A stretch of 64,000 nt of DNA from Xanthostigma xanthostigma. Lineage: Eukaryota; Arthropoda; Insecta; Raphidioptera; Raphidiidae. Numbering within the stretch: the first letter of the stretch is position 1; each line of letters opens with the position of its first letter. Shown here in pieces: positions 42,673 to 53,605 of the stretch. The translations under genes and the position numbers were made by a program. The DNA is taken from positions 27,481,501 to 27,545,500 of the forward strand of contig OY754464.1 in the NCBI GenBank assembly GCA_963575645.1, given 5' to 3'. The notes beneath the pieces were generated by a model. The model saw only the letters and a list, made by a program, of their open reading frames with translations. It ran no database searches and had not been told where the DNA came from.

Positions 42673-43372
42673 CAAACTGTTCCAAAAGTCGACACCTACA
42701 CGAAGTAAGGTGATAGGGGAGATCACTTTCAAAGCAAATAACCATAAACGTGGTTATCCATTTGTTGGCGGTGAAAAAAAACGCATTTTCACGAGCTCTG
42801 TTATCATCTATCAATTAAAAAAAACTGTTCTGAATAATGGTTTATATTATACCTTGTTAAAATCTTCATTAAATGGACAAGTGTTCCTTTAATAGAGCTA
42901 GTCAACTTTGATGTATTACATTTTTCTCAATGTCAATTAAAGAGTAAGTCCTAATGAGTCCAACGACCCCAGAACGATTGCTGTGGGATTATTAGAACGC
43001 GAGATATGAGCAATTGAAGAAAAAAAACAAAATCCAAGATGGCGGTGGACGGGGCAATTTGGAGAATGCGCAAATTCAGGGTTAAGGTCTCCATCGAAGA
43101 CCCATTCGAATGAGCAACAAAAGAAAAAATGTATCTGTAATTTTTGGGTCAATTCCTAAATGCACTGGGCTACAAGACAAATTTTTTTGCGACCAAAAAT
43201 TGTTCACAAAGTCATTTTTTTTATTTGACAAATAACAGAGTTCATGAAAATGCGTTGTTCGGGAAGGTAGACTCCTCAGGATCCCCGTTTATGGTTATTT
43301 TGCTTGGAAATTATATCACTCTTATGACCTATCACCTCACTTCGTTTGGGCGACGACTTTTGGAACATTCTG
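42673..43372. mobile_element. TA-flanked foldback MITE
   Basis: The left CAAACTGTTCCAAAAGTCG and the right complement CAGAATGTTCCAAAAGTCG extend through CGAAGTNAGGTGATAGG, AAATAACCATAAACG and ACGCATTTTCA over roughly 150 bases. TA lies on both sides. A 132-codon frame that overlaps it (43144-43542) is not supported. A lone end of the same type is at 61388. Confidence 0.75.
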
Positions 43373-43374
43373 TA

Positions 43375-43955
43375 TATTTGGAGTCATTGAGTAGATCTCG
43401 ATCAAGTCTATTACAAAATATTAAAAATCATAAACTTTTTTCAAAAGACGACGCAGTACAAACAGAGCTGAACCCAATTCACTTGATTTTTTTAATATTC
43501 TCAATGTTTGATTGTATTATTTTTCTGATACATAGTTGGTAATCTTTTTCTGGATCAACGTTACATCAAACGAAACGTATGAACTACTTGACTTTTAAGT
43601 CAAATTTGATTGACTTTTTCATGACAATGTGTCGACATCGATTGTTTTTTTTTTTATATAGTCTACAAATTCACGGTCTGTGGGTAAAATGCAACGCCCC
43701 GTTGACTAACTAGATCCACGTTCAGTATTTATCTGTTATATTTATGCAATGTAGAAAATATTATAATTGATTTACTCGCGGAGGTTTAAATATTTTAAGT
43801 GATAAGTATAAAAACTCGAGTTTAAAATAATCAATCGAGTACAATACCACCAGGTCTACAATTTGCCCAAGATCTCATGGTAAAAAATTGCGAGATTGGT
43901 GCGATGGTTATTATTTCGAGATTTAGGATGCAAATAAATATACTATACAGTTAGG
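43375..43955. other. No gene seen
   Basis: Unassigned AT-rich sequence. Confidence 0.4.
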
Positions 43956-44140
43956 AAATGTCCGTCGGGGCGCTTTAAAAAATTAGTGATTTTTAAAAGC
44001 TGTTTGACACAGGATTACTGACTAGGTCGGTTGTATCAAAATAGGGTCTAATTGCGTTTATCTATTATAATTCTGTCAAATTTCAGCTTTTACAAATCAC
44101 TAATTTTTTTACACCTTTTAAAGCATCCGAACGCCAGATG
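43956..44140. repeat. Small inverted-repeat element
   Basis: AAATTAGTGATTTTTAAAAG near 43979 pairs with its near-complement at 44080-44107. The outer GTCCGTCGGGGCGCTTTAAA pairs with TTTAAAGCATCCGAACG. Non-coding. Confidence 0.55.
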
Positions 44141-44537
44141 TTCCCAACGCTGACTTGTTGATTATAGTAGATTCATTTACACTATAAACAGTAGCTAGTC
44201 TTAAATATAAACCTTTACAAATATCTTGAAATTTTTTTATCCGCGAGCTATTGACTGAATGCAGCTACTCTGAGAAATTATTTATGCTGTTTGACATTGA
44301 CCTCACATTGTGACCACACACAAGAAATGCATAGCAGAACTTTAAATCGGTTCTGCCAAAAAATAAGCCATTGAGTGAAACGATATTTTTTACAAGCTTT
44401 TTTTCAACTTCACATGCTTGTCAGTCAGTTTTGGGTCAAATCTTGCAAATCGATTTTGAACCGCTTCCACTTGATGTATTACTTTGAAATTTTCTATAAT
44501 ATTTATGTAAGTATTAGGTATTGATGACAAGACAATA
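44141..44537. other. No gene seen
   Basis: Unassigned AT-rich sequence. Confidence 0.4.
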
Positions 44538-44954
44538 CACCTATTCCCCGATTTACACGGTAGATACGTTCCTGAGAAAAACGTGTAAATCGAAAATTAA
44601 AAAATTTCAAATCAAAACCGTGTAAATCGAAAAGATTGCAGAAAATGCATAATTTTGCTATTTAACAGTTGTGATTTTTTTCAATATTTTATGCACTCAC
44701 TTGTAATTTACGAATATGGAAAATTAAATCTTTCTGAAACTGTGAAACTTTCACTCAAATACAATTTTCCGTAGATAAAACTTTAATTTTATGCGAAGAA
44801 ATACAGACACAGTGTGCGTGTGCAGCAAGTCAGCACATAAGCTCGGGATTCCCCGTGAGATGTGTACACAGCGCACGTGTTCAATCACAGTAGCATTTAG
44901 TAGAGTGCGATAAAAACAAAAAAAAACTTATTTGGAAAAATCGGGGGATGGGTG
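44538..44954. mobile_element. TA-flanked MITE (pogo/Tigger-like ends)
   Basis: The left CACCTATTCCCCGATTTAC and right complement CACCCATCCCCCGATTTTT are inverted, with TA outside both (44536-44537 and 44955-44956). GTGTAAATCGAAAA occurs twice inside the left third. No gene. Confidence 0.75.
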
Positions 44955-45284
44955 TAATCTATGCTGCAGTCAGGATAGTCAGCTCACTATACAACTTAGA
45001 CGTACCGTGTTTGGGTTCGTTTTGGTCGGCAGACGTCTCCGATGATTATACAGCCATGTTATGTGCTTATCGAGTAGATGACTAATACTGAAATAATATA
45101 ACTAAAAAACATTTTAAAAAGAGGCTTTTATCAAAATGTACCAGAACGAAGAAAATAACAATCAAACAAATAAAGACATTATATCATTAATTTAATTTAA
45201 ACTTCTCCCGAATAGATTTTAGGTCAGGTCAACAATGATAATATTATATTATTTGTTTGATTGTTTTTCGTTGTTTTTAAAACA

Positions 45285-45904
45285 TTTTACCATTCCAACC
45301 CACAAGTGGGGAATGGTACTAGTTTAGATCAAAAATCTCATTTCAAAATTTTACAATATTATTTCATTTTGAGGTCCCCCGAATCCAAAACACATTTTTG
45401 GAAAAACTCTGTACATCTGTTTGTGTGTGAACACGATACAGGTCCAACGGATTGAAACCAAATTTCGGGAGGATGTTTACCTAATATGTTAATATGAAGA
45501 GCCCTATTGTTTTTGGGGAAAATAGGCGCATGCGTAGAAGATATATTTGCTATAACGATGTTTTATTTATATAATATAACTTTTCATAACGGCTTATTAT
45601 TTTATTTATTTTTTCAAGAAAGTTTCTAAAAAATTTTTTTTCTAAACTTTATAGTTTCGGAAATATTTGAAAAAAAAAATCAGCTGTTCTGTGTTTTGTA
45701 GATCTGTCAGAAATAAACTAGTTAAGCATGCTTTGATTTGTTTTTAAATGTCGTGAACGTATTATGTAGGTAACCATGGCAACGAATAGCAAATGTCATA
45801 TGCATTACCCGCGTCACCTCACGCGATATCAGAAATTTCATTCTCTTTGTTATACTGTCAATATTTTTGAAGTTGGAATGGTTCCGTCGCCCAATTAGCT
45901 GGAA
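45285..45904 (+). repeat. ~650-bp interspersed repeat, copy D
   Basis: Full-length copy from TTTTACCATTCCAACCC to GTCGCCCAATTAGCTGGA. Confidence 0.8.
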
Positions 45905-45947
45905 TTTATTACTTACCTATACATTTTTTTAAACTCACGTGTACATA

Positions 45948-46228
45948 GGGGCCATTCAAGTATTACGTAAGCAGAATTTTAGTAGTTTTTGACCCCCCTT
46001 CCCCTTGTCAGCAAAAATAAGCAAAGTTCTTACCCCTCCCCCCTATGCTTACGTAAACATTGGTATATATATATTTTTTTAATCTGTTCAAGTTTCTTTA
46101 TTGTTATAAATAAATATTGCTGACGTCACCACCATCTAGACCCCCCGCCGTCCCCCATGTCATCGAAAATAAGCTAATCAAAGACCCCCTCGCCCCCTTT
46201 GGTGCTTACGTAATACTTGAATGCCCCC
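45948..46228. mobile_element. MITE with GGGGCCATTCAAGTATTACG ends
   Basis: The left GGGGCCATTCAAGTATTACG, then TAAGC and the right complement GGGGGCATTCAAGTATTACG, then TAAGC are near-identical. Runs of C and AAAATAAGC blocks repeat inside each arm. Target duplication unclear. Confidence 0.75.
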
Positions 46229-46354
46229 ATTTACGTTATAGGTGGTTGTTAAATTGATCACTGCCGAAAATTATAACGCTCTCATGAGCTCAAATGTTTC
46301 TTAATATTTCAATATTAATATCTCAATTTTACATCTACCCTTCGAAAGTTCCTA

Positions 46355-46978
46355 TCTATACTAATATATAAAGCTGAAGAGATTGTTTGTTTGTTTGTTT
46401 GTTTGTTTGAACGCGCTAATCTCAGGAACTACTGGTTCAAATTGAATAAATTTTTTTTTGTTGGATAGCTCATTTACCGAGGAAGGCTATAGGTTATATA
46501 ATATTACGCTACAACCATTAGGAACGGAGTTTTAATGAAAAATGTTACAAAAAGTATCTCAAAAATAAGCTTCTATTCATGTAAAATGCACTAACTAGAT
46601 ATACTCATATTAGTGATGAAAGAACCCAACCTCAGGTAGATCAATCGGTAGCGCATACGACTTTCAATATCAGGGTCGTGGGTTCGAGCCCCACGTTGGG
46701 TGAATATATTTTTATTATTTTTTTTTTTACATTGCTTTTTTCTAAGGCTTACATTTAAATTTATTTTAATTTTATTTAATTCATTTAAAAAAAATTATTA
46801 GTTAAAAAAAGTTTAAATACTGCTCTTTATCGACAAAAACTTTTGAACGGTAACTCCGATCATCATGAAATTTGGACACAACATTCATCTCAGTAAACTA
46901 AGATGAATGTGTGTACTCATGTCCCTTCCTTCCCCATTCGTTCTTTTGCACCCGGGTGAAACCGGGCGGGACCGCTAG
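46355..46978 (+). mobile_element. Non-autonomous Helitron, copy 3, with tRNA-like insert
   Basis: It starts TCTATACTAATATATAAAGC after an A and ends CGGGACCGCTAG before a T. It is collinear with the copy at 34129 but lacks most of the AT palindrome. Confidence 0.88.
46624..46701 (+). pseudogene. tRNA-Lys-derived sequence
   Basis: ACCCAAC and GTTGGGT form a perfect 7-bp acceptor stem. GTAGATCAATCGGTAGCGCA and GGGTCGTGGGTTCGAGCCCC are D and T arms. The anticodon loop CTTTCAA would read TTC, but its stem does not pair. A T run follows at 46708. Confidence 0.75.
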
Positions 46979-47606
46979 TTAAGAAATAATATTTTAAAAA
47001 ATCTGAAAGTCGGCAAGTTCCTTGTATATGGTATTAGATATTTTTGAAAATTTTTAACGATACGATTTCCGGAGTTACAGCTAAACAAAAAACATTTTTA
47101 ATAGCTATGACGAATGTAACTGTCAATCGGTTACAAAATAATAATGATATGATGGTTACGTGATGTATGCACTGCATGGTTAGTTGTTGTGGTTTGTCCC
47201 AATAACCAACCGTATCAAATATTATGGTACCTAAATTAACAAAAATATACATTTCCTACAATACAAACAATAGTACTACTTCATGTGTCTAGGATGTAAT
47301 GAACTATATTATTGACCAATTGGTGACATTACGTTAAAACAAGCATCAGCGAATTTTAACAGTCACACGAGTCATAATATAATTACGTCCTAGACACACT
47401 ATATTTTTTAAATTCGTGTCCCCTCTAAAACAGCTGACTTTCACTTCATATTCAATTTATTATTAACATTTTTGACAGTTCAATTGTGTAACAAACTTCA
47501 CTTCTGTATTAGATTGTTTATGAAAATTATTATCCGTGCCTACTGTTATTCTTCATATACATTTTTAATGGCAGGTTTAGATGGTTTATTAAAATTTGAA
47601 AATAAA
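46979..47606. other. No gene seen
   Basis: Unassigned AT-rich sequence. Confidence 0.4.
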
Positions 47607-48215
47607 ATATAACAGAAAAACTTTTTAAAGCAAGCTTTTATTGCAGTGTACTAAAAAGGAATATCTAATTTTTAACAATTTTGGTTTATAATTATAAAAG
47701 CGTGGGCCGTGACAAATGAATTACTATAGCTTACAGTTACAACTAGAGCTGTAAAAGTAACGAGAAATTGTGTACCTATACCCGTATGTATTCGTTACTT
47801 AAAGAGCCAGTACCCGCTACTTTCGTATCGTTACGTTACTCGTTACTTTTCATACGGAATACAATGGTGTACTAACAGCATCAAGAAGTGGCATCAAGCA
47901 TGTACCATCCCATCGAGGCGCTTCGCATACGTGATACGGTATGACTTGGTTCGTATAGTTGAGCTGACTCCATGTCAGTTCGACTCGTTTGATGCGGTTA
48001 TGGATACGACAGATGCGAGTAACGAAATGAATTTGTAAGTAACGATTCGTTACTTCGAGTCAGACGATGTACCCGTTACTCAGTAACGAACACATACGGT
48101 TTGTTACAGCTCTAGTTACAACACATTATTTTGAATCTAAAGTATTTTTTTCCTTGTTAGTACACTGCAATTAAAGCTTGTCTTTAAAATTTTTTATTTT
48201 TAGTTTGTATATAGT
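47607..48215. repeat. Inverted-repeat element split by a hAT MITE
   Basis: The left arm AAGCAAGCTTTTATTGCAGT, then GTACTAAAAAGGAA (about 47630) pairs with the right-arm complement AAGACAAGCTTTAATTGCAG, then TGTACTAACAAGGAA (about 48150-48195). The MITE at 47744-48114 lies between. Without it the host element is about 230 bases. Confidence 0.65.
47744..48114. mobile_element. hAT-type MITE, GTAACG family (copy 2)
   Basis: It starts TAGAGCTGTAAAAGTAACG and ends TTTGTTACAGCTCTA. The 8-base duplication GTTACAAC is exact (47736-47743 and 48115-48122). It is some 45 bases longer than the copy at 29592, with extra palindromic TGACTCCATGTCAGTTCGAC in the middle. Confidence 0.93.
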
Positions 48216-48403
48216 TTATTTCCATTCAGTGGAATTTTAACTTAACAAAAGGGGGATATGGACTTTACCGACGTTTGTTTTTGTTTATGTTACTGTAAAG
48301 AAACAATTTGGGACGCTCCTTTTTGATATGCTTGGTTGTTTGCTTGTGGATTTCGCAAAGCGGTTAGATTAGGGTGACCAACCGTATCGGATTTTCCGGG
48401 ACA

Positions 48404-48467
48404 GTCCCGCATTAAAGCCCCATGTCCCGCATTAAAGCCCCATGTCCCGCATTAGAGAAAATGTCTC
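48404..48467 (+). repeat. 21-bp tandem repeat
   Basis: GTCCCGCATTAAAGCCCCAT is repeated two to three times near the left end of the hAT element. Confidence 0.8.
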
Positions 48468-48873
48468 GCATTATTATGTGAATTTTACAATAATCGATTG
48501 TAACTATACGAACGCATTCACGGATCGAGGCAATCGAATAAGGCCAATATAGGTTTTGTAACGCATTTTCGGACAGGGATCGGAGCTGGCTAACCTAATA
48601 CATCCCGATCAATTTACCTTTTCCGGTACTGATAAGGGCAGTTCGATCAGGTCCTGAATAGTCTCGCTGATAGGGTATTGCGATTACAATAAAAACGGCT
48701 AGCCTGATATGATCCTAATAAGTTTATTAATAGGTATTCCTTATCAGACATGTTTTGGCCAACATGTAGTACCTACATGTTTATTTTTATAACATTATAA
48801 ATAAGTTGAAGGAGATTTATTTGGTTGAGGAACAATTGAAAAATAAGCTTTACCTGCAGAGTATCGCTTGTGG

Positions 48874-48908
48874 CCAACGTTTCGAAAATTATATTTTCAT
48901 CGTCAGGG
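48874..48908 (-). ncRNA. Hammerhead-like motif, partly degraded
   Basis: On the minus strand CCTGACGAT, then a perfect GAAAA-TATAA-TTTTC stem II, then GAAACGTTGG. Core CUGANGA and GAAA are intact with the best stem II of the set. Stem III and the cleavage triplet are not convincing (CG-TT-GG), so it is probably inactive. Confidence 0.4.
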
Positions 48909-49010
48909 ATAAACAAAATAGTTACAAGTACAAGAACTAATTTTTATTATAATAAAATGCCCTGATACGGTAAACCTGATCCGGGACCGTATATTTATAC
49001 TTAATATTCT

Positions 49011-49145
49011 GTAAAAGGGCATAAATAAGGCTAGCCCGCTCCGATTCTAACCATCTGTAAAAGGGGATAAATAAGGCTAGCCCGCTCCGATTCTAACCAT
49101 CTGTAAAAGGGGATAAATAAGGCTAGCCCGCTCCGATTCTAACCA
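49011..49145 (+). repeat. Three tandem copies of a ~47-bp unit
   Basis: Each unit reads CTGTAAAAGGGGATAAATAA, then GGCTAGCCCGCTCCGATTCT, then AACCAT. Units 2 and 3 are identical by eye, unit 1 differs by one base. Confidence 0.9.
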
Positions 49146-49494
49146 GACTTATCACAATAGATTGATGATGCGGCAAAACTGATCAAAACCGGATTAAAAC
49201 TTGTAAGGTTTGCCGTTCAAGGGCTGCTACATGGCTAACCTTCTCCAGATCTGATCCAGAATTTTGTAACAGGTCTTTCCTTATTAAAACCTAGTCAGTA
49301 TCTCATGTCGTCACCCTTAGTAGGGCCCGCCACCCGCTATTTTGAACCGAATCCAGAGCCGATCCCGGTAAGGCTGGCCTGACAGGGCTTTCTACTCGAG
49401 CGCTGCGAAAACGGATATATTTTTTCAAGCCAGGCTGCTAAAAAAAGGCCGTACGTCTTCGCGGATGTTGATGTTTGTTATAAGAAGTAAAAAC

Positions 49495-49729
49495 AAGTCT
49501 TTTTCTTCATACCTCGATCGAAAGTACGTACTTTCGTCCCTTATAGCAGGGACGAAAGTTTGACATTTCCTTCCTGTTATTCATTATATTAAATGACAGC
49601 GGTAACCCTAGTTACGAGTATAAATACGCATGAGAAATTTTTTCCTCCCGCCGTTTTCACTAGGAGTCAATCTTTCGTCCCTGCTGACGAAAGTACGTAC
49701 TTTCGAGTGGATATGAAGAAAAATCGTAT
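49495..49729. mobile_element. Palindrome-ended MITE inside the hAT element
   Basis: Both arms contain the 18-base palindrome CGAAAGTACGTACTTTCG, AGGGACGAAAG/CTTTCGTCCCT and TCTTCATA. The interior is non-coding. Confidence 0.65.
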
Positions 49730-49887
49730 ACACCACATGGGCCTTAAAAGTTGAAATCTCGGCCCTGCGCGTCATGAGCCCGAGGCGAATTCAACTTTCG
49801 GTCCTTGTGATGTAATATACTATTCTCAGCAAACTCAAAAAAACATCATCTGTCCCGCATTATGTTACGATAAAAATGGTCCCTCTA

Positions 49888-50706
49888 GGTTAGATGCAAC
49901 CCGATTCATATGCGACCACGTTAAAAAGGAGCATTAAAAATTGTCTCTTTATAAGAATATACCTATAAATAATTATCTGCATCGTTCGGGTTTGGATCGC
50001 TGACGGACTGATGTCAAAATAAAACGACTTGTGTTTAAAATACCTATATAGATTGTTTTCTTCACGCCATCGATTCTGTTACACAAAAAAAAAGAGGCCC
50101 AGGTCGTAAAACATGAACGCCGTTGCGCGTTCGGCGTTTCTTGTGCCACAAGTCACACTTTTGTTTGATCACAAAAGTGTGACTTATAAATAATAATTTA
50201 CATGATTTTACGAAAGAGTTAAGCGTATATACACACACATCCAAACACAATAACAGTGAATATACCTATAGAGATAGAAATGATCCACTTTGTTTATGCT
50301 CAACTTAGTAAGTATTACAGAGCTCTATACTTAATATGAATGACGAATTTGTATGTGCTGCAATGCATGCGCTTACAGACAATATTAGGTACGGCAGTGG
50401 GAAAAGAAACGATGAACGCAAAGGTATATAAAAATAGAAATAGAAATAATTTTTATTTGTGTTGACCATTCGGTGTACAAAAATGTCAAAGCGAAAAAAA
50501 AAGAAATCAGAAAAACTGTATGTCACAATAAAAGGAAAATTTTTTTGGAGTTTATTGGAGTTTACTCCTTAAGAAACGATTTTGAGTTATAAGGCCCGGT
50601 ACGGAAATTTTATGAGTAGTAAAATCAATTGGTGATGCGTTACGCTCCATCGCTTTAAGTGTGGTGTTACGTTCGTCCGCCTCAAAGGAGATAAACATAT
50701 ATATCT
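49888..50706. other. No gene seen
   Basis: Short frames only. A GTCACACTTTTGTTTGATC / CACAAAAGTGTGACTT hairpin lies at 50151-50184. Confidence 0.4.
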
Positions 50707-50814
50707 GTAAGATATAACGTGCGAAAAAATGAGATGGAATACAAAAGATACAAACATCATAATATATTTGTAGGATTTAAGGTGCGAAAGAATGAGATGG
50801 AATACATTACACAG
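50707..50814 (+). repeat. Two direct ~62-bp repeats
   Basis: GTAAGATATAACGTGCGAAA, then AAATGAGATGGAATACA recurs as GTAGGATTTAAGGTGCGAAA, then GAATGAGATGGAATACA. Confidence 0.7.
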
Positions 50815-50997
50815 CGTATCTAAGGAATAAACTCCAGTCGTGCGTCGGAGCTGACACACACACACTTTTTTTAATCATTTCTAAACTTGTATTATTTATA
50901 TTTTTTAGATAAATTAGCAATTTACTATAAATCTTAAATCCTGTCTACACTGGACTTTTTTCAAAGAATGTGGTCAAGTCTTCAATTCTGTGCATAC

Positions 50998-51707
50998 AGG
51001 TGGATTTTTAAAATCCGAACACCCTTTTATTTCGAAGAGGAAAGGTTTTCGAAAAAAAATTGGACAATTAAAGTTGTAGAGAATCAAGTGGGAAGAACAT
51101 TGGTGTAGTTTTGTTTCTTATTAGATGGAGGCGCCTCTACTTTTTTAAATAGGAACCCGCATATTTTTTTATCTCGGATTATTGTTCTTTGGGTGTAAGA
51201 AAATATTTTTTGTACGAAACATTTTTCGATTTGATGCAATCCTGAATCGCTGTTTGGTTCTCAATTCATCCCATGTTTCCTATTTTAGTGGATTGAGTGA
51301 GTCGGAAAAAACTCGAAAACCGCAACTATGCAACTAGTTTTCGAGAATTCTGAACACGCACACCTTCAAGCAAGCATGCAAGTGCACAGACAAATAAACA
51401 ACATGTTACAGCTGAGCCTATGCGAGGTAGAAACAAGAAACAGGGGATGTATTTAGAACCAAACAGCGACTCAGGATTGCATCAAATCGAAAAATATTTG
51501 ATACAAATTATTTTCCCAGACAAAAAATATGGATTCCTATTTAAAAAAGTAAAGGTGATCTTGATATCTCGGAGGCACCTACACCAAACAAAAAAAACTG
51601 CACCGGCTTGATTGTCTGCAACTTTTGTCCGAAACTTTTTTTCGAAAACTCTTCCTCCACGAAATAAAAGAATACCTACTCGGGTTTTAAAAATCCACCG
51701 CCTGCAT
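50998..51707. mobile_element. Old long-arm foldback element
   Basis: The left arm from ACAGGTGGATTTTTAAAATC and the right complement from GCGGTGGATTTTTAAAACCC stay alignable for about 300 bases through TTTTATTTCG, TTTTCGAAAAAAA, TTTTTTAAATAGGAA and TTTTCGATTTGATGCAATCC. Identity is clearly lower than in the foldback at 5735. Overlapping frames at 51420-51736 are not supported. Confidence 0.65.
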
Positions 51708-52229
51708 AGACGACTTGTCGGTCCTCCGTGGGCCAATCCAGTCCGGTCTGGATTTTTTCTTCTTAGTTACATGGTCACGTAGAGGTGTTTGATGATTTTC
51801 CCGGTAATTTTTAAGGTCCCAGACCGACCCTGACGTAGCGTCACCCATAAAAGTGCCGTTTTATATCATTGTGGTACGGAGTTCTAAAAACCAACCAAAA
51901 TCTAAACGACGATATTAATTTTTCCACTACAGTATTCACAGACAACAATCTTTATATGAATAATGCAATCACTGAGAAGTTTAATTAGGTTAAAATTAAA
52001 AATTCGCAATTAGCAAAAGTGATGTGTGCAACGGCTGTCACGGTTTCTTGATATTTTTTTTTTGTAATTTTTATTTCATATAAAATATTAAAATAGACAA
52101 TTTAGGTTCATTTGTGGGCTTAGATATGGCTTTTAATCGTTGAACTATTTGGAGTCCGCGTTTTGATTGAATCTTGCTGTCTCTTTCCTGACGGATAAAA
52201 TATAAAATCCAATTATATTCTCACTAAAT
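51708..52229. other. No gene seen
   Basis: Unassigned. Confidence 0.4.
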
Positions 52230-52872
52230 TAGGGTGCCCATTTTTATTGTACCGTAATGCAGGACAGAGAGCGTCCATTGGATACGAAAATATATTAATT
52301 AGCTATATGAATCATTGACTATCTACTCAATGTGCGGTGAGTGAACGCAACAAAGCGTATCGAAAATATATCTGCGTGTCTTTTTTCGATGTAATTCTCT
52401 GATTTCTCCGATGCTAGGATTGGTTGATGTACTTGCATTCAATCTGAATAAAGTATCTCTGTTTCAAAAACTTTGTCTTTTTTTATGACGTTAACATGGG
52501 CGTACCCAGCTTTTGGTCCAGGAGGGGGCAGATTAGAAATTTCTTAAGCCGGGTCCCACGTGTTTGTGTTGCCCTCCTGGATACGCCAGTGTTTACGGCG
52601 TAAAAAAAGACAGAAGTATATATTTGCACCCTAATAGTTCGATTGCGATTTTATTCCTATGCTTATAGTATAGAATAAAAGTATATGGGTGCATGAAATT
52701 AGTGCATGCGTGTACGCAGAGACGCGCGTATAAAATATATTCGAATATTGTAATATTCACATGATATGATGAATTAGCTAATTCGTGACATTTTTCGGGA
52801 CATATATTAATACGGGATCCAAGGCTTTAATCCGGGACAGTTCCGAAAAATCTGGGGCGAATGGTCAAACTA
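52230..52872. mobile_element. hAT-like element related to 48370, no target duplication seen
   Basis: The left TAGGGTGCCCATTTTTATTG and GTAATGCAGGACAG match the right end of the 48370 element. The right complement TAGTTTGACCATTCGCCCC and GGAACTGTCCCGGATTAAAG match its left end. The flanking 8-mers differ. A smaller insertion with CATGGGCGTACCCAGC and GGATACGCCAGTG ends seems nested at 52495-52591. Confidence 0.6.
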
Positions 52873-52961
52873 GAGTCTAGACTAATCCATCTTGAATAAA
52901 AGTTAATATCTCTCGTGCTAGTATCTATCTTGTCTAAATGTTACTTGACTCTTTTTTATTA

Positions 52962-53605
52962 GTGTATTTGCCATAAGGCACTTACACTATTGGCGTCGGT
53001 CGGATGGCGGGACCTAGGGGTCGGACCAAAATTTCTCGACGTTTCATAGCCTCCTAAACACTTTGGCACCATTTTTGGAAAAGTATGTTTATATATGTAT
53101 ATATATATATATTTATATATATATATATATATATAGGTACGGGCAATAACTTTCGAAGGAGTTAATTGATTTTAATGAAATTTGGACCACATGTTAAAAT
53201 CCATCACCGCACGAAGCCTATTTAAAATGGGCCCATTCGGGCCACTTTAAGGGTGGGATTTAGGGGTTGAAAAATATTTTTGGGCCCAAAAGTACCGAAA
53301 AATTTCTTCGAATCGTTTCAAAATTGAAATTTAACCCTTTAGTAATGATTAAAATATGCTACCAAAATTTTATTAAATTCGGCCCGACAGGACCGGACTT
53401 AAAAATTTTATGAAAACATTAATTTGTAGATATGGATTTACTTAGTGCAGGATGAATTTAATTTGGTAAATTGATAGTAATATTGAAATTAAGAAAAAAA
53501 ATATTATTTTAAGGGATGTATTAAGTAAAAATTTTTTATTTTGTCCAAAACCAAAAGGGTTAAGTTCACATAATAAAGCCACACTGCCAGTGTAAGCAAA
53601 TACAC
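52962..53605. mobile_element. TA-flanked TIR element with an AT microsatellite
   Basis: The left GTGTATTTGCCATAAGGCAC and right complement GTGTATTTGCTTACACTGGC share the outer 11 bases, with TA on both sides. (AT)n at 53094-53137 and GGGCCCATTCGGGCC lie inside. No gene. Confidence 0.5.

Larger units (their letters stand above)
48370..49887. mobile_element. 1.5-kb non-autonomous hAT element (composite)
   Basis: The ends TAGGGTGACCAACCGTATCG and TAAAAATGGTCCCTCTA are imperfect inverted repeats. The 8-base duplication GGTTAGAT is exact (48362-48369 and 49888-49895). GTCCCGCATTA words mark both subterminal regions. No transposase is found. The interior holds two tandem arrays, a palindromic insertion and a hammerhead-like motif. 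Confidence 0.88.

Noticed and set aside
43144-43542. 132-codon plus-strand ORF
   Set aside because: It starts in the right arm of a foldback MITE and runs into flanking DNA, with no protein motif and biased Leu/Ile/Ser composition.
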